The translations under genes were made by a program, and so were the position numbers. From assembly GCA_003062205.1 (NCBI GenBank), contig PQCP01000102.1, positions 52,501-102,389 of the forward strand: DNA of 49,889 nucleotides, written 5' to 3'. Shown here one piece after another: positions 36,752 to 45,139 of this stretch. The notes under the pieces are model-generated. The model worked only from the letters and a program-made list of their open reading frames with translations. It searched no databases and had not been told where the DNA came from. The DNA is from Candidatus Sedimenticola endophacoides. Its GTDB lineage: Bacteria > Pseudomonadota > Gammaproteobacteria > Chromatiales > Chromatiaceae. The first letter of the stretch is position 1. Each line of letters begins with the position of its first letter.

Positions 36752-37945
36752 TCAGGCGTGTCCCGATCCGATCGCGATCGGCGGATAGACCAGGCGGAAT
36801 CCGGCGAACAGCCAGTTGGCCCGGGCCGGGGCGCGGTTGCGGAAGCTGATGCGGCGCAGGGAGGGCTGGGTGTGCAGGCTGGCGCCGCGCAGGCTCGTCA
36901 GTTGCTGATCGAAATCCCCGGTGCGTCCCTCGCCGTAGCCGGAGGGAAGGTAATCGCTGTAGGGGTGGAAGGGGTTCGCGCACCATTCCCAGACCCGGCC
37001 CTGATACTCGATCGCCTGGATACGCACCGCCGCCTCCCACTGATACTCGTGTTGTAGCACGGCTCCCGCGAAGGGACCGGCCAGGCTGTCGAGCCAGCGG
37101 GCGTAGGCCTGGGCCTCGTATTGCGAGACACCCATCACCGGGTCGGAGCCGATCAGATCGCTGGCACCGTTCAGTCCGACGCCGTACCAGCCGCCATGGT
37201 TGTCCTGGCGCCAGTGGCGCGGGTGGGGCTGTTCGGGGATGCGCGCCGGGGCTTCCCAGAAACCACTCTCCGAGTAACCGCCGGCCTGCATGAAGGCCAG
37301 GTAGTGGGCGTTGGTCACCGGTCGGCGGTCGATCTGGAAACTGCTCAGCCGGATGATCTGCGCCGGCTGTTCATTGTCGTAGGCGGCCGGGTCGTCCCTG
37401 GCGCCGATCCGATAGTGGCCCTGGGAGACGCCGGTCATGTCGGGTTGCGGGGCAGTGGCCGTCAGTGGCGTCCGGCACTGGTAGGGGGTGTCCGCCAACA
37501 GCCGTCGCTCGGTCATCGCCATCAGCATCTGCTCGTAGAGGCGTCCCCCCTCCTGAAGGAGGATGTGCAGATGCCGGTCTCCCTCGCGCAACGGGTGTTG
37601 CGGCAGCTGCCTGGGGTTGGCCAGGCGGGTGAGATTCTCGTCCCACAGCTCCAGGGCCCAGTTGATCAGGTGCTCCCGCGGCGGCAGGCGGCGCCACTGC
37701 TCCTGCTCCGGCAGGGCGCCCGGGGTGAAGATTTCGCGCACGCGGGCGGTCATCCCGGCGTCACCCTGGATCACCTCGCGCAGCCAGTAGGTCTCCAGGT
37801 AGACGGCGCGGCCGAAATACCAGGCCGGGGGGGCCAGCGCCGGGTGGGTGGTGGTGCGGACGGCGGGCTCGGGCAGCGCCTGTAGCAGGTCGCTCATCAT
37901 CTGGTGCAGGCCGCTCAGGCGGCCCAACAGGGTGTGGTTACTCAT
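36752..37945 (-). CDS. EgtB/SUMF1-like protein with DinB domain, iron ligands apparently missing
   Basis: 397 aa. A DinB-like four-helix domain (about 10-150) precedes a formylglycine-generating-enzyme (SUMF1) lectin-like domain (about 175-390; GHYRIGARDD, RRPVTNAHYLAF, GRVWEWCANPFHPY, LRGASLHT). This is the layout of EgtB/OvoA sulfoxide synthases of ergothioneine or ovothiol synthesis. The expected iron-binding histidines are not seen: the HLGH-like site reads WYFGRAVY and the HExxH-like site reads LQEGGRLYEQ. No egtD is next to it. Start: ATG 37945 preferred over TTG 37978; neither has a good ribosome site. A J-protein gene lies upstream on the same strand. Confidence 0.75.
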   Translation of the reverse strand: MSNHTLLGRLSGLHQMMSDLLQALPEPAVRTTTHPALAPPAWYFGRAVYLETYWLREVIQGDAGMTARVREIFTPGALPEQEQWRRLPPREHLINWALELWDENLTRLANPRQLPQHPLREGDRHLHILLQEGGRLYEQMLMAMTERRLLADTPYQCRTPLTATAPQPDMTGVSQGHYRIGARDDPAAYDNEQPAQIIRLSSFQIDRRPVTNAHYLAFMQAGGYSESGFWEAPARIPEQPHPRHWRQDNHGGWYGVGLNGASDLIGSDPVMGVSQYEAQAYARWLDSLAGPFAGAVLQHEYQWEAAVRIQAIEYQGRVWEWCANPFHPYSDYLPSGYGEGRTGDFDQQLTSLRGASLHTQPSLRRISFRNRAPARANWLFAGFRLVYPPIAIGSGHA

Positions 37946-38007
37946 CTCGGATATCACGCTGCGGATCTCGGGCGGCAATCTTAGCCCAAGGTGCCGCCGA
38001 TGGCGAA

Positions 38008-38928
38008 TCAGGTGCCGCCCCCCTTCCGGGGGTTGAAGTCGCTGGCCTGACGCAGCCGCTCGTAGGCCTCACGGGTCTGGCGGCTGTTGTCCCGGGGTAC
38101 CTGAATCAGCAGGATTACGTACTGATCGCCCGGAAGCCGGCCGGGAAGGCCGCGCCCCTTGAGGCGCAACCGGTCTCCGGACTGGGAGCCGGGCGGGATC
38201 TTGAGACTGACCGGACCGCCCAGGGTGGGTGCCTCAACGCTCGCCCCGAGCACCGCCTCGGAGGGGGTGATGGGCAACTTCACCGTGATGTCACGGCCCT
38301 CGGCGGTGTACCGGGGATGGGGCTTGAAACGAACCTCCAGCAGCAGGTCGCCGCGCCGTGCGTCACGGATCCCCCCGCCGCCCTGCCCGGCCAGGCGGAT
38401 CTTCTGTCCTTCGGTGATGCCGGGGGGGATGCGTACCTTGAGCTTGCGACCGGCCCTGTCGGGCGTGTCCCGGGCGCTCAACTCCACGGTTCGGGTGGCA
38501 CCGCCATAGGCGTCCTCCAGATCAACCTGGATCGATGCGTGCTGATCCGGGCCGGTGCCGCCGGTGAAACCCTCCCTCGCGAATCCGCCATTGATGCCGA
38601 ACTCCCGTCCGAACAGCGACTCGAAAAAATCGCTGGAATCACCTCCGGAGTAGAATTCACGGTGGATATGGGGGCCCTGTCCTGGGGGCGGGCGAAACTC
38701 CTGCCCGGCCCGCCAGCCACTGCCGAGCTGATCGTAGGCGCTCCTTTTCGCGGGATCTTTGAGCACCTCGTGAGCCTCGTTGATCTCCTTGAAGCGGGCC
38801 TCGGCGTCGGGCTCCTGGCTGACGTCCGGATGATACTTGCGCGCCAATTTACGGTAGGCGCGCTTGATCTCGTCCAGACCCGCCCCGCGTTCGACGCCGA
38901 GAATCCTGTAGTAATCCTTGTATTGCAT
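38008..38928 (-). CDS. cbpA: CbpA-type J-domain co-chaperone
   Basis: 306 aa. The J domain has HPD at residues 33-35 (KYHPDVSQEP). A G/F-rich linker (70-125) and a DnaJ C-terminal substrate domain (about 130-290) follow. The cysteine zinc-finger of DnaJ is absent, so it is a class II co-chaperone like CbpA, which stimulates DnaK ATPase and binds curved DNA. The companion cbpM is not seen. The ATG at 38928 gives the standard MQYKDYYRILGV. Confidence 0.92.
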   Translation of the reverse strand: MQYKDYYRILGVERGAGLDEIKRAYRKLARKYHPDVSQEPDAEARFKEINEAHEVLKDPAKRSAYDQLGSGWRAGQEFRPPPGQGPHIHREFYSGGDSSDFFESLFGREFGINGGFAREGFTGGTGPDQHASIQVDLEDAYGGATRTVELSARDTPDRAGRKLKVRIPPGITEGQKIRLAGQGGGGIRDARRGDLLLEVRFKPHPRYTAEGRDITVKLPITPSEAVLGASVEAPTLGGPVSLKIPPGSQSGDRLRLKGRGLPGRLPGDQYVILLIQVPRDNSRQTREAYERLRQASDFNPRKGGGT

Positions 38929-38991
38929 GGGTTACGCAATCTCCCGATCCGCCCACCTTACAGATAGGGGCGGGCGGGGTGGGCTGCAAGG

Positions 38992-39543
38992 TCACTCCTG
39001 GATATAAAAGTAGCCCCAAGGGGCGGCCCCGTCGCCCAGGGAGTCGAGCAGAGCGGGGGTGGGCACCGCCTCGCCCGGGAAGACCCCGACGATCTCGATG
39101 AAGCGGCGGCCGAAGCCGGCACCGCGACCCCAGCGCAGGCGTGTCGGGTCGAGCTCCACGCCGCACCCGGGGCAGCGGCAGGGGGCGGTGGACCGCCACG
39201 CCTGCATCAGGGCCGGCCACTGCTCGATGCGTGCCCGGCAAAGGGGGCAGTGGGGCGGGCGTGTGTTGTGGCCGCTGCGAAAGCGCAACGTCTGCCCATC
39301 GCCGCTCAGGCGCAGATGGCAGAAGCTCCGGTCCTGGTCGTGCTCGGGGGCCAGGCGCAGGAAAGGGGAGCAGCCCATGAAGGTGATCAGTTGCATGAAG
39401 CGCGGGCCTGCCAGATAGGCTGCGCCGGGAGGCTCCAGGGCGGCACCGATGAGACCGAGGGTTTGCAGCCGCGCCTCCAGTGCGCCGGGATCGCAGGCCG
39501 GATTCTGGTGAGGCGGGTGGAGGAGTAGCTTGCCGGTATGCAT
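38992..39543 (-). CDS. Unknown zinc-ribbon protein divergent from znuA
   Basis: 183 aa from the ATG at 39543. The C-terminal half carries CPLC (99-102) and CRCPGC (122-127), a probable zinc ribbon; the rest matches no family I can name. An aromatic/aliphatic stretch FMQLITFMGCSPFLRL (49-64) is not long enough for a membrane helix. It is divergent from znuA and shares the intergenic region with a Zur box, which suggests a role in zinc status or zinc-sparing. The open frame runs far upstream across znuA on the other strand; that part is a shadow. Confidence 0.7.
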   Translation of the reverse strand: MHTGKLLLHPPHQNPACDPGALEARLQTLGLIGAALEPPGAAYLAGPRFMQLITFMGCSPFLRLAPEHDQDRSFCHLRLSGDGQTLRFRSGHNTRPPHCPLCRARIEQWPALMQAWRSTAPCRCPGCGVELDPTRLRWGRGAGFGRRFIEIVGVFPGEAVPTPALLDSLGDGAAPWGYFYIQE

Positions 39544-39596
39544 CGGATCTTCCGTGAACGGGGAGTGGGGATGGTATCTCGGCTGGCGGGGATTTT

Positions 39597-39620
39597 GAAA
39601 TGTGATAACATAACAATTAC
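39597..39620. promoter_or_regulatory. Zur box between the zinc-ribbon gene and znuA
   Basis: GAAATGTGATAACATAACAATTAC closely resembles gammaproteobacterial Zur operators (GAAATGTTATAATATAACATTTC type). It lies 25 bp before the znuA ATG and 53 bp before the divergent gene, and a zur gene is in the same operon. Confidence 0.75.
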
Positions 39621-39645
39621 CCCGGTTTCCACGGATCTTCGCGTG

Positions 39646-40620
39646 ATGTACAGACTGCCTTTTACCCTTTTCCTCGTGTTGTTGCTGGCGCTTGTCGGCG
39701 TGCATCGTGCCGCCGCCGCGCCGCGCGTATTTGTCAGCATACCGCCGCAACAATATCTGGTGGAGGGGATCGCGGGCGATCTGTTGGAGGTGGAGGTGAT
39801 GGTCGGGCCGGGACAGAATCCAGCCACCTACGAGCCGCTGCCGCGGCAGATGGCGCGCCTCTCCGGGGCGCTGCTCTACTACCGCATAGGAGTCCCGTTC
39901 GAGAGGGTCTGGATGACGCGCCTGCTGGCCAACAATCCATCGCTGGAGGTGCTGGATGCACGCCAGGGGATCGCCCTGCGCGCCATCGAAGCGCATGGGC
40001 ACGCTGAGAAGGATGATGATGATCAAGATGATCATGGACATCCACAACATGATGCTGAGAAGGATGATGATCATGGACATCCACAACATGATGATCATGG
40101 ACATCCACAACATGATGATCATGGACACCCAGGGGGGGATGACCCGCATATCTGGCTCAGCCCCAGGCGCATGGCACGAATGGCGGATCTTCTGCTGGAG
40201 CGTCTGGTGCGGCTGGCACCCGGAGAGGAGGCGGTGATGCGCGCGAATCATCATGCCCTGCGTGGTCGTCTGGAGGCGCTGGATCGGGAGCTGCAAACCC
40301 TGCTGGCCCCGTTGCGGGGGCGCGCCTTTCTGGTATATCACCCCTCCTGGGGATATTTCGCGGATGATTACGGCCTGCGTCAGGTGCCGATCGAGGCGGG
40401 GGGGAGGGAGCCCGGTGCGCGGGCCCTGGTGGGATTGATCGAGCAGGCGCGGGCCGGACGGGTACGCAGCATTTTTGTGCAGCGTCAGTTCGCCCAGGGC
40501 CAGGCGCGCGCCCTGGCCGATGCGGTCGGTGCCCGTCTGGTGGTCATCGATCCGCTCTCCGGGGCGTACGTCGAGAATCTGCGCCAGGCGGCGCGGGCCA
40601 TCGCGGAGGGGGTTGAGTGA
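39646..40620 (+). CDS. znuA: Zinc ABC transporter substrate-binding protein ZnuA, variant
   Basis: 324 aa. A signal peptide (1-24) is followed by two lobes joined by a His/Asp-rich loop (about 120-165) made of DDHGHPQH repeats. Ligand-like residues are visible in DPHIWLSP, VYHPSWGYF and the C-terminal IDPLSGAY. At the usual first histidine (NPHxYEP in many ZnuA proteins) this protein has NPATYEP. It delivers periplasmic zinc to ZnuBC. The ATG at 39646 is chosen by the signal peptide; the frame is open upstream across the Zur box. Its stop overlaps the GTG of znuC. Confidence 0.9.
   Translation: MYRLPFTLFLVLLLALVGVHRAAAAPRVFVSIPPQQYLVEGIAGDLLEVEVMVGPGQNPATYEPLPRQMARLSGALLYYRIGVPFERVWMTRLLANNPSLEVLDARQGIALRAIEAHGHAEKDDDDQDDHGHPQHDAEKDDDHGHPQHDDHGHPQHDDHGHPGGDDPHIWLSPRRMARMADLLLERLVRLAPGEEAVMRANHHALRGRLEALDRELQTLLAPLRGRAFLVYHPSWGYFADDYGLRQVPIEAGGREPGARALVGLIEQARAGRVRSIFVQRQFAQGQARALADAVGARLVVIDPLSGAYVENLRQAARAIAEGVE
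40020..40137 (+). repeat. In-gene tandem repeat encoding the ZnuA His/Asp loop
   Basis: Four copies of the 24-nt unit GATGATCATGGACATCCACA (shown in part; it ends ACAT) encode DDHGHPQH. The first is separated from the others by a short AEKD insert. Near-identity at the DNA level indicates recent slippage. Confidence 0.85.
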
Positions 40621-41351
40621 ACGGACAGGCGGTGATCGAGCTTGATCGGCTCGGTTTCTCCTATGGTGAGGCGCCGGTGCTGGAGGAGGTCTCCCTGCGT
40701 GTCCTGGCAGGGGAGTTCATCGGTGTCGTCGGTCCTAACGCCGGGGGCAAGAGTACGCTGCTGAAGCTTATCCTCGGTCTGTTACAGCCGGCCACCGGGA
40801 AGATCCGGGTGTTCGGCCGTGCGCCCAGCAGGGCACGCTGGGAGATCGGCTACGTGCCCCAGTATCCCACCTTTCAGCGCGATTTTCCGATCAGCGTTGA
40901 ACAGACCGTGTTGATGGGCCGGCTGGCGCGTCACGGTCTGTTCGGGCGCTACCGGCGTGAGGATATGCGTGCCGCCGAACGGGCCATGGAGCGGACCGAG
41001 GTACGGGAGCTGGCCGGGCGGCAGATCAATACCCTGTCGGGTGGTCAGTTGCAGCGGGTGCTGTTGGCGCGTGCCCTCGCCTGCGAGCCGCGCATGCTGA
41101 TCCTCGATGAGCCGACGGCGAACATCGACCAGCGCCTGGAGTGCGATATCTTCGATCTCCTCAAGGGGTTCAACCGCAGCATGAGTATATTGGTCGTCTC
41201 CCATGATATCGGTTTCATCTCCCGCTACGTGGACCGGGTGGCCTGTCTCAACCGCACCCTGATCTGCCATAAAACGGAAGCGATTGACGGGCAGACCATC
41301 AGCGAGCTCTATGGCTCGGATGTGCGCATGGTCGCCCATCAGCATTTCTGA
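40617..41351 (+). CDS. znuC: Zinc ABC transporter ATPase ZnuC
   Basis: 244 aa. Walker A GPNAGGKSTLL (about residues 40-50), the signature LSGGQLQRVLLARA, Walker B MLILDEPTANID and the switch histidine in VVSHDIGFI are intact. It powers zinc uptake with ZnuA and ZnuB. The GTG start lies in the znuA stop (GTGA), and znuB starts 7 bp after the stop. Confidence 0.96.
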   Translation: MNGQAVIELDRLGFSYGEAPVLEEVSLRVLAGEFIGVVGPNAGGKSTLLKLILGLLQPATGKIRVFGRAPSRARWEIGYVPQYPTFQRDFPISVEQTVLMGRLARHGLFGRYRREDMRAAERAMERTEVRELAGRQINTLSGGQLQRVLLARALACEPRMLILDEPTANIDQRLECDIFDLLKGFNRSMSILVVSHDIGFISRYVDRVACLNRTLICHKTEAIDGQTISELYGSDVRMVAHQHF

Positions 41352-41358
41352 GGTCGGT

Positions 41359-42213
41359 ATGGCGTTTTTGCAGGCAGTCATCGAGCACGGTTTTTTGCAA
41401 CACGCCCTGATCGGCGGCGTGCTGGCGAGTATCGGCTGCGGCATCGTCGGCAGCTACGTGGTGGTCCGGCGCATCGGCTTTCTCGCGGGCGGCATCTCCC
41501 ATTCGGTGCTGGGGGGGATGGGGGCGGCGCTCTATTTCGGAGTTGAGCCCCTGAGCGGGGCAGTGGCGGCGGCGTTGCTCTCCGCACTGCTCATCGGCTG
41601 GGTGAGTCTGCGCTGGCGGGAACATGAGGATACTCTGATCGGGGCCCTGTGGGCGGTGGGGATGGCCGTCGGTATTCTGTTCATCTCCCGGACCCCGGGC
41701 TACAACGTCAACCTGATGAGTTACCTGTTCGGCAACATCCTGATGGTGCCCGAGCGCGAACTCTGGGTGATGGCGGCGATGGATCTGCTGGTGGTGGCGG
41801 CGGTGGTGCTGTTTTATCGTCCGTTCCAGGCGGTCGCGTTCGACGAGGAGTTCGCGCGGCTGCGCGGGGTTCCGGTAACCGGCTTCTATCTGCTGCTGCT
41901 GTGTATGGTGGCGCTCACCGTGGTGCTGTTGATCCAGGTGGTGGGGTTGATCCTGGTGATCGCCCTGCTGACCCTGCCGGCGGCCATCGCCGCGCAGTAC
42001 GTGCATACGCTGGGGCGCATGATGGGGTTGGCGACCCTGCTGGGTATATTGTTCACGGTCAGCGGATTGGCACTCTCTTATGAGCCGGATCTGCCGGCCG
42101 GGGCCACCATCATCCTGGTTGCCGGGCTGGCCTATCTGCTCTCCACCGTCGGTCGTGGGGTGTGGCGCGGGCGGCGTGCGCGGCTGGGTACGCAGGGGGT
42201 GAGGGATGGCTGA
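41359..42213 (+). CDS. znuB: Zinc ABC transporter permease ZnuB
   Basis: 284 aa with about eight membrane helices (ABC-3 family). GGISHSVLGGMGAAL and LLTLPAAIAAQ are family signatures. It forms the inner-membrane channel of ZnuABC. The ATG at 41359 is chosen by the family start; the frame is open 25 codons upstream. It overlaps zur by 8 bp, so repressor and transporter are co-transcribed. Confidence 0.96.
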   Translation: MAFLQAVIEHGFLQHALIGGVLASIGCGIVGSYVVVRRIGFLAGGISHSVLGGMGAALYFGVEPLSGAVAAALLSALLIGWVSLRWREHEDTLIGALWAVGMAVGILFISRTPGYNVNLMSYLFGNILMVPERELWVMAAMDLLVVAAVVLFYRPFQAVAFDEEFARLRGVPVTGFYLLLLCMVALTVVLLIQVVGLILVIALLTLPAAIAAQYVHTLGRMMGLATLLGILFTVSGLALSYEPDLPAGATIILVAGLAYLLSTVGRGVWRGRRARLGTQGVRDG

Positions 42214-42676
42214 GCAGAAGCGACCGCACACGCGTATCGCCGAGGCCCTGTGCGCCGCCGAGCGTATCTGCCAGGCCAACGGGGCGCGCCTGACCGATCA
42301 GCGCCGCCGGGTGCTGGAGATCCTGTTCCGGGCCGACGGGCCTCTCGGTGCCTACGAATTGCTGGAGCGGCTCTCCACCACCCTTCCCTCGGCGAAGCCA
42401 CCCACCGTATACCGGGCCCTGGATTTTCTGCTGACCCAGGGTCTGGTGCACCGTCTGGAATCGCTCAACGCCTTCATCGGATGCACTCACCCCGACCACC
42501 CCCATGTCAGCCAGTTTCTGATCTGCAGCGCATGCGGCCGGGTCCAGGAGCTGGAGGATCACCGCGTGCGCCACAGCATCGACCGGGCCATCGCCGGGAT
42601 CGGTTTCGAGGTCGAGAGTCAGGTGGTGGAGATCAGCGGGCGCTGCGCCGGCTGCCGCCTGGAGCGGCTGCAGTGA
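42206..42676 (+). CDS. zur: Zinc uptake regulator Zur (Fur family)
   Basis: 156 aa. A winged helix (about 15-85; [21 protein letters not shown]) precedes a dimerisation domain with HPDHPH and the structural zinc cysteines CSACG and CAGC. Zn-loaded Zur represses zinc uptake genes. Its place at the end of znuACB, with a Zur-like box before znuA, gives autoregulation. The stop overlaps the yidD start. Confidence 0.93.
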   Translation: MAEQKRPHTRIAEALCAAERICQANGARLTDQRRRVLEILFRADGPLGAYELLERLSTTLPSAKPPTVYRALDFLLTQGLVHRLESLNAFIGCTHPDHPHVSQFLICSACGRVQELEDHRVRHSIDRAIAGIGFEVESQVVEISGRCAGCRLERLQ

Positions 42677-42936
42677 ACGGGGCGCGTGGTCTTGTGGTGT
42701 GGCTGATTCGGGTCTATGGCTATCTGATCAGCCCGTTTCTCGGCAACAACTGTCGTTACTACCCCACCTGCTCGGCCTACACCATGGAGGCGGTGCAGCG
42801 CCACGGGGTGTTGCGCGGCCTGTGGCTCGGCGCGAAGCGCATCGGCCGCTGTCATCCATGGCACGAGGGGGGGGTGGACCCGGTGCCGGATCCCGAACCG
42901 GAGCGGGAGGCGCGACGGCGCAGGGGCGGTGATTGA
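42673..42936 (+). CDS. yidD: Membrane protein insertion efficiency factor YidD
   Basis: 87 aa from a GTG at 42673 overlapping the zur stop. The conserved [20 protein letters not shown] and [15 protein letters not shown] stretches are diagnostic. YidD is a small amphipathic membrane-associated protein linked to YidC-dependent insertion. It normally lies in the rpmH-rnpA-yidD-yidC cluster; finding it after zur is unusual and may be a second copy. Confidence 0.92.
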   Translation: MNGARGLVVWLIRVYGYLISPFLGNNCRYYPTCSAYTMEAVQRHGVLRGLWLGAKRIGRCHPWHEGGVDPVPDPEPEREARRRRGGD

Positions 42937-42990
42937 TTTCCCCAGAATCCAGGGCCGAATTTTCTCCCTCACAGGGGGTACAATCCGGGT

Positions 42991-44076
42991 ATGGAAGCCT
43001 TCGCACGGAATCTCCTTGAACTGGCCCTTGCCTCGGCACCCTGGCTGGTCCTGGGTCTGCTGGCGGCCGGTCTGATCCGTGCCTGGCTGCCGTTCGCTCT
43101 GGTGGGGCGCACGTTGGGAGGTTCCGGTTTCGGCGCGGTAACCCGCGCGGCACTGATCGGGGCGCCGCTGCCGCTCTGCTCCTGCGGTACCCTGCCGGCG
43201 GCCTTCGCCCTGCGTCGCGGTGGCGCCTCGAACGCCGCCACCACCTCTTTTCTGGTTGCTACCCCCGAGACCGGAGTGGACTCGGTGGCCCTGAGCTGGG
43301 TCCTGCTGGGCCCGTTCTATGCGCTGATCCGGCCCCTGGCCGCCTTCGTCTCGGCGGTGACTGCCGGCCTGCTGGTGGGGGTTGCCGGGGGAAGCTGCCT
43401 GTCCCGGGGTGCGGCGTTACCGGTCGTCTCCCCCGGGGCGGCGTGCACGGCGGGGTGTTGTGCCGCCTCCCCGCCGGCCAAGGGTGCGAAGGGCTTTCTC
43501 TCCCGCGCCTGGGCCGGGGTGGTCTACGCCTTTACCGAGCTGCTGGACGACCTCGCCCTCTGGCTCTCCCTGGGTATTCTGGGTGCGGCCGCCGTGGTGA
43601 CCCTGGTGCCGCCGAATCTGCTGGCGCAGTGGGGCAGTGGCCCCGTGGCCATGATGCTGATCATGCTGGTGTCGGTGCCGATGTATGTGTGTGCCACCGC
43701 CAGCACGCCCCTGGCCCACGCCATGCTCTTCGCCGGGGTGTCGCCCGGGACCGTGCTGGTGTTCCTGCTGGCCGGTCCGGCGAGCAATCTTGCCGGCATC
43801 GCCCTGGTGCGGCGTGAGATGGGTGGGCGTGCCCTCTCCGCCTACCTGTTCGGTGTGGGTGGGGTGAGCCTGCTGCTGGGTCTGTTGCTGGATGGGGTGA
43901 TCGGTGTCTACGGCCTGCAGGCGCTGTTTCATGTAGGGGCCGGCGGGGCGGCCGGCCACGAGTCCCCATCCGCGCTGGCGTGGACCTCGTTGCTGCTGTT
44001 GCTGGTGCTCGGGGCGAAGCCGTTACGGCGCTATCTGTCCGGTGGCAGGGGTGGTGCGGGCGGCTGCTGCGGGTGA
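42991..44076 (+). CDS. Permease of the DUF318/SO_0444 Cu/Zn-efflux type
   Basis: 361 aa with about ten membrane helices in two repeats. The first repeat has APLPLCSCGTLPAAFALRRG, the second VSVPMYVCATASTPLAHAML and LAGPASNLAGIALV. A cysteine-rich loop (CTAGCC) lies between and a GGCCG tail ends it. SO_0444-type permeases are annotated as Cu/Zn exporters. Next to znuACB-zur this supports a zinc (or copper) export role, but the substrate is not proven; ArsP-like organoarsenic export is the alternative. It follows yidD by 54 bp. Confidence 0.8.
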   Translation: MEAFARNLLELALASAPWLVLGLLAAGLIRAWLPFALVGRTLGGSGFGAVTRAALIGAPLPLCSCGTLPAAFALRRGGASNAATTSFLVATPETGVDSVALSWVLLGPFYALIRPLAAFVSAVTAGLLVGVAGGSCLSRGAALPVVSPGAACTAGCCAASPPAKGAKGFLSRAWAGVVYAFTELLDDLALWLSLGILGAAAVVTLVPPNLLAQWGSGPVAMMLIMLVSVPMYVCATASTPLAHAMLFAGVSPGTVLVFLLAGPASNLAGIALVRREMGGRALSAYLFGVGGVSLLLGLLLDGVIGVYGLQALFHVGAGGAAGHESPSALAWTSLLLLLVLGAKPLRRYLSGGRGGAGGCCG

Positions 44077-44098
44077 TTGCTGGTATAGTTGCCCGGTT

Positions 44099-45139
44099 AT
44101 GGACACCACCCCTTTCAATGATCCGGAGCGGTTCCGGCGCGTCTTTGAGCGTCAGCTCGACCAGTTGCTGAGCGACTACGACGAGCTGGGTGTCTATATC
44201 CTGGTGCTGGCCAATGCCGGTTACGACGCGGTGATCTGGGACGATCTGCACCGGCACCTGGAGCAGAAGCACGCTGCGCTGGCGCGGGCGCTCGATGCCG
44301 AGGAGACCGGCGGGTTGCCCGTGGACGGCTCGCCGGATGATCGGTCGGTGTTCCGCAAGCTGATGGATCTGGGCTTCGACAATCTGCAGCCGACGCGTCT
44401 GCGTGGCGTCGCCCACTGGGAGCTGCAGTTCAACCAGTTGCGCGCGTTTCGGCCGGCGCGCATGACCCAGGAGAGGGTGGTGGGAATTTCAGCCCCTTTC
44501 GACCCGGAGGGATTCCATTTCAATAGGCCGTTTTTGCGCAAGGAGACCTTCTGGCACGGCGATCTTGGCGGACGTGAGTGCTCACTGCTGTACAACAAGT
44601 TTCCGTTTGTCGAGATGCATGGTCTGCTGGTGCCCGCTCCCCGGGAGCAGTGCCCGCAGCTATTGACCCGTCCGGACCACGACTACCTCTGGGCGGTGTG
44701 CGAGATGCTGGGACGGCGGCTGCCGGGGGTGGGTTTCGGCTACAACAGCTACGGTGCCGGCGCCTCGGTCAATCACCTGCACTTCCAGATGTTTCTGCGC
44801 TCGCATCCGCTGCCGGTGGCGGACCCCGGTTGGCGGCACAACGGCGGTGACGAGACCTATCCGGCCCACTGTTACCGCTTTACCGACCCTGCTCCCGCCT
44901 GGGATCTGCTCGAACAGCTGCACCGCCGGGAGGTGAGCTACAACCTGGTCTATCTGCCGGGCGTTCTCTACTGTCTGCCCCGGCGCAAGCAGGGGAGCTT
45001 CGATGAGGTGTCGTGGAGCGGCGGGTTCGCCTGGTATGAGATGGCCGGCGGCTTCACCACCTTCGATCAGGATGAGTTCGAGGCCATTGGCGCGGCACAG
45101 ATCGACGGCGCCCTGGCGCGGATCACCCTGGAGGCATGA
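44099..45139 (+). CDS. HIT-superfamily phosphorylase-like protein (GDP-sugar / Ap4A phosphorylase branch)
   Basis: 346 aa. The stretch GASVNHLHFQMF carries the HxHxQ nucleotidyl-transfer motif, preceded by FPFVEMHGLLVP and GFGYNSYGAGAS. This resembles plant VTC2 GDP-L-galactose phosphorylase and animal GDPGP1 more than galactose-1-phosphate uridylyltransferase (HPHPQ). The central histidine would be nucleotidylated. Substrate in bacteria unknown. The ATG at 44099 is chosen because the frame upstream lies in the previous gene; a TATAGT sits 9 bp before it. It converges with the next gene and the 3' ends overlap by 17 bp. Confidence 0.72.
   Translation: MDTTPFNDPERFRRVFERQLDQLLSDYDELGVYILVLANAGYDAVIWDDLHRHLEQKHAALARALDAEETGGLPVDGSPDDRSVFRKLMDLGFDNLQPTRLRGVAHWELQFNQLRAFRPARMTQERVVGISAPFDPEGFHFNRPFLRKETFWHGDLGGRECSLLYNKFPFVEMHGLLVPAPREQCPQLLTRPDHDYLWAVCEMLGRRLPGVGFGYNSYGAGASVNHLHFQMFLRSHPLPVADPGWRHNGGDETYPAHCYRFTDPAPAWDLLEQLHRREVSYNLVYLPGVLYCLPRRKQGSFDEVSWSGGFAWYEMAGGFTTFDQDEFEAIGAAQIDGALARITLEA

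Noticed and set aside
39544..40341. Long upstream extension of the zinc-ribbon frame across znuA
   Set aside because: It is antisense to the znuA coding sequence, including its repeat; homology-free and explained by znuA.
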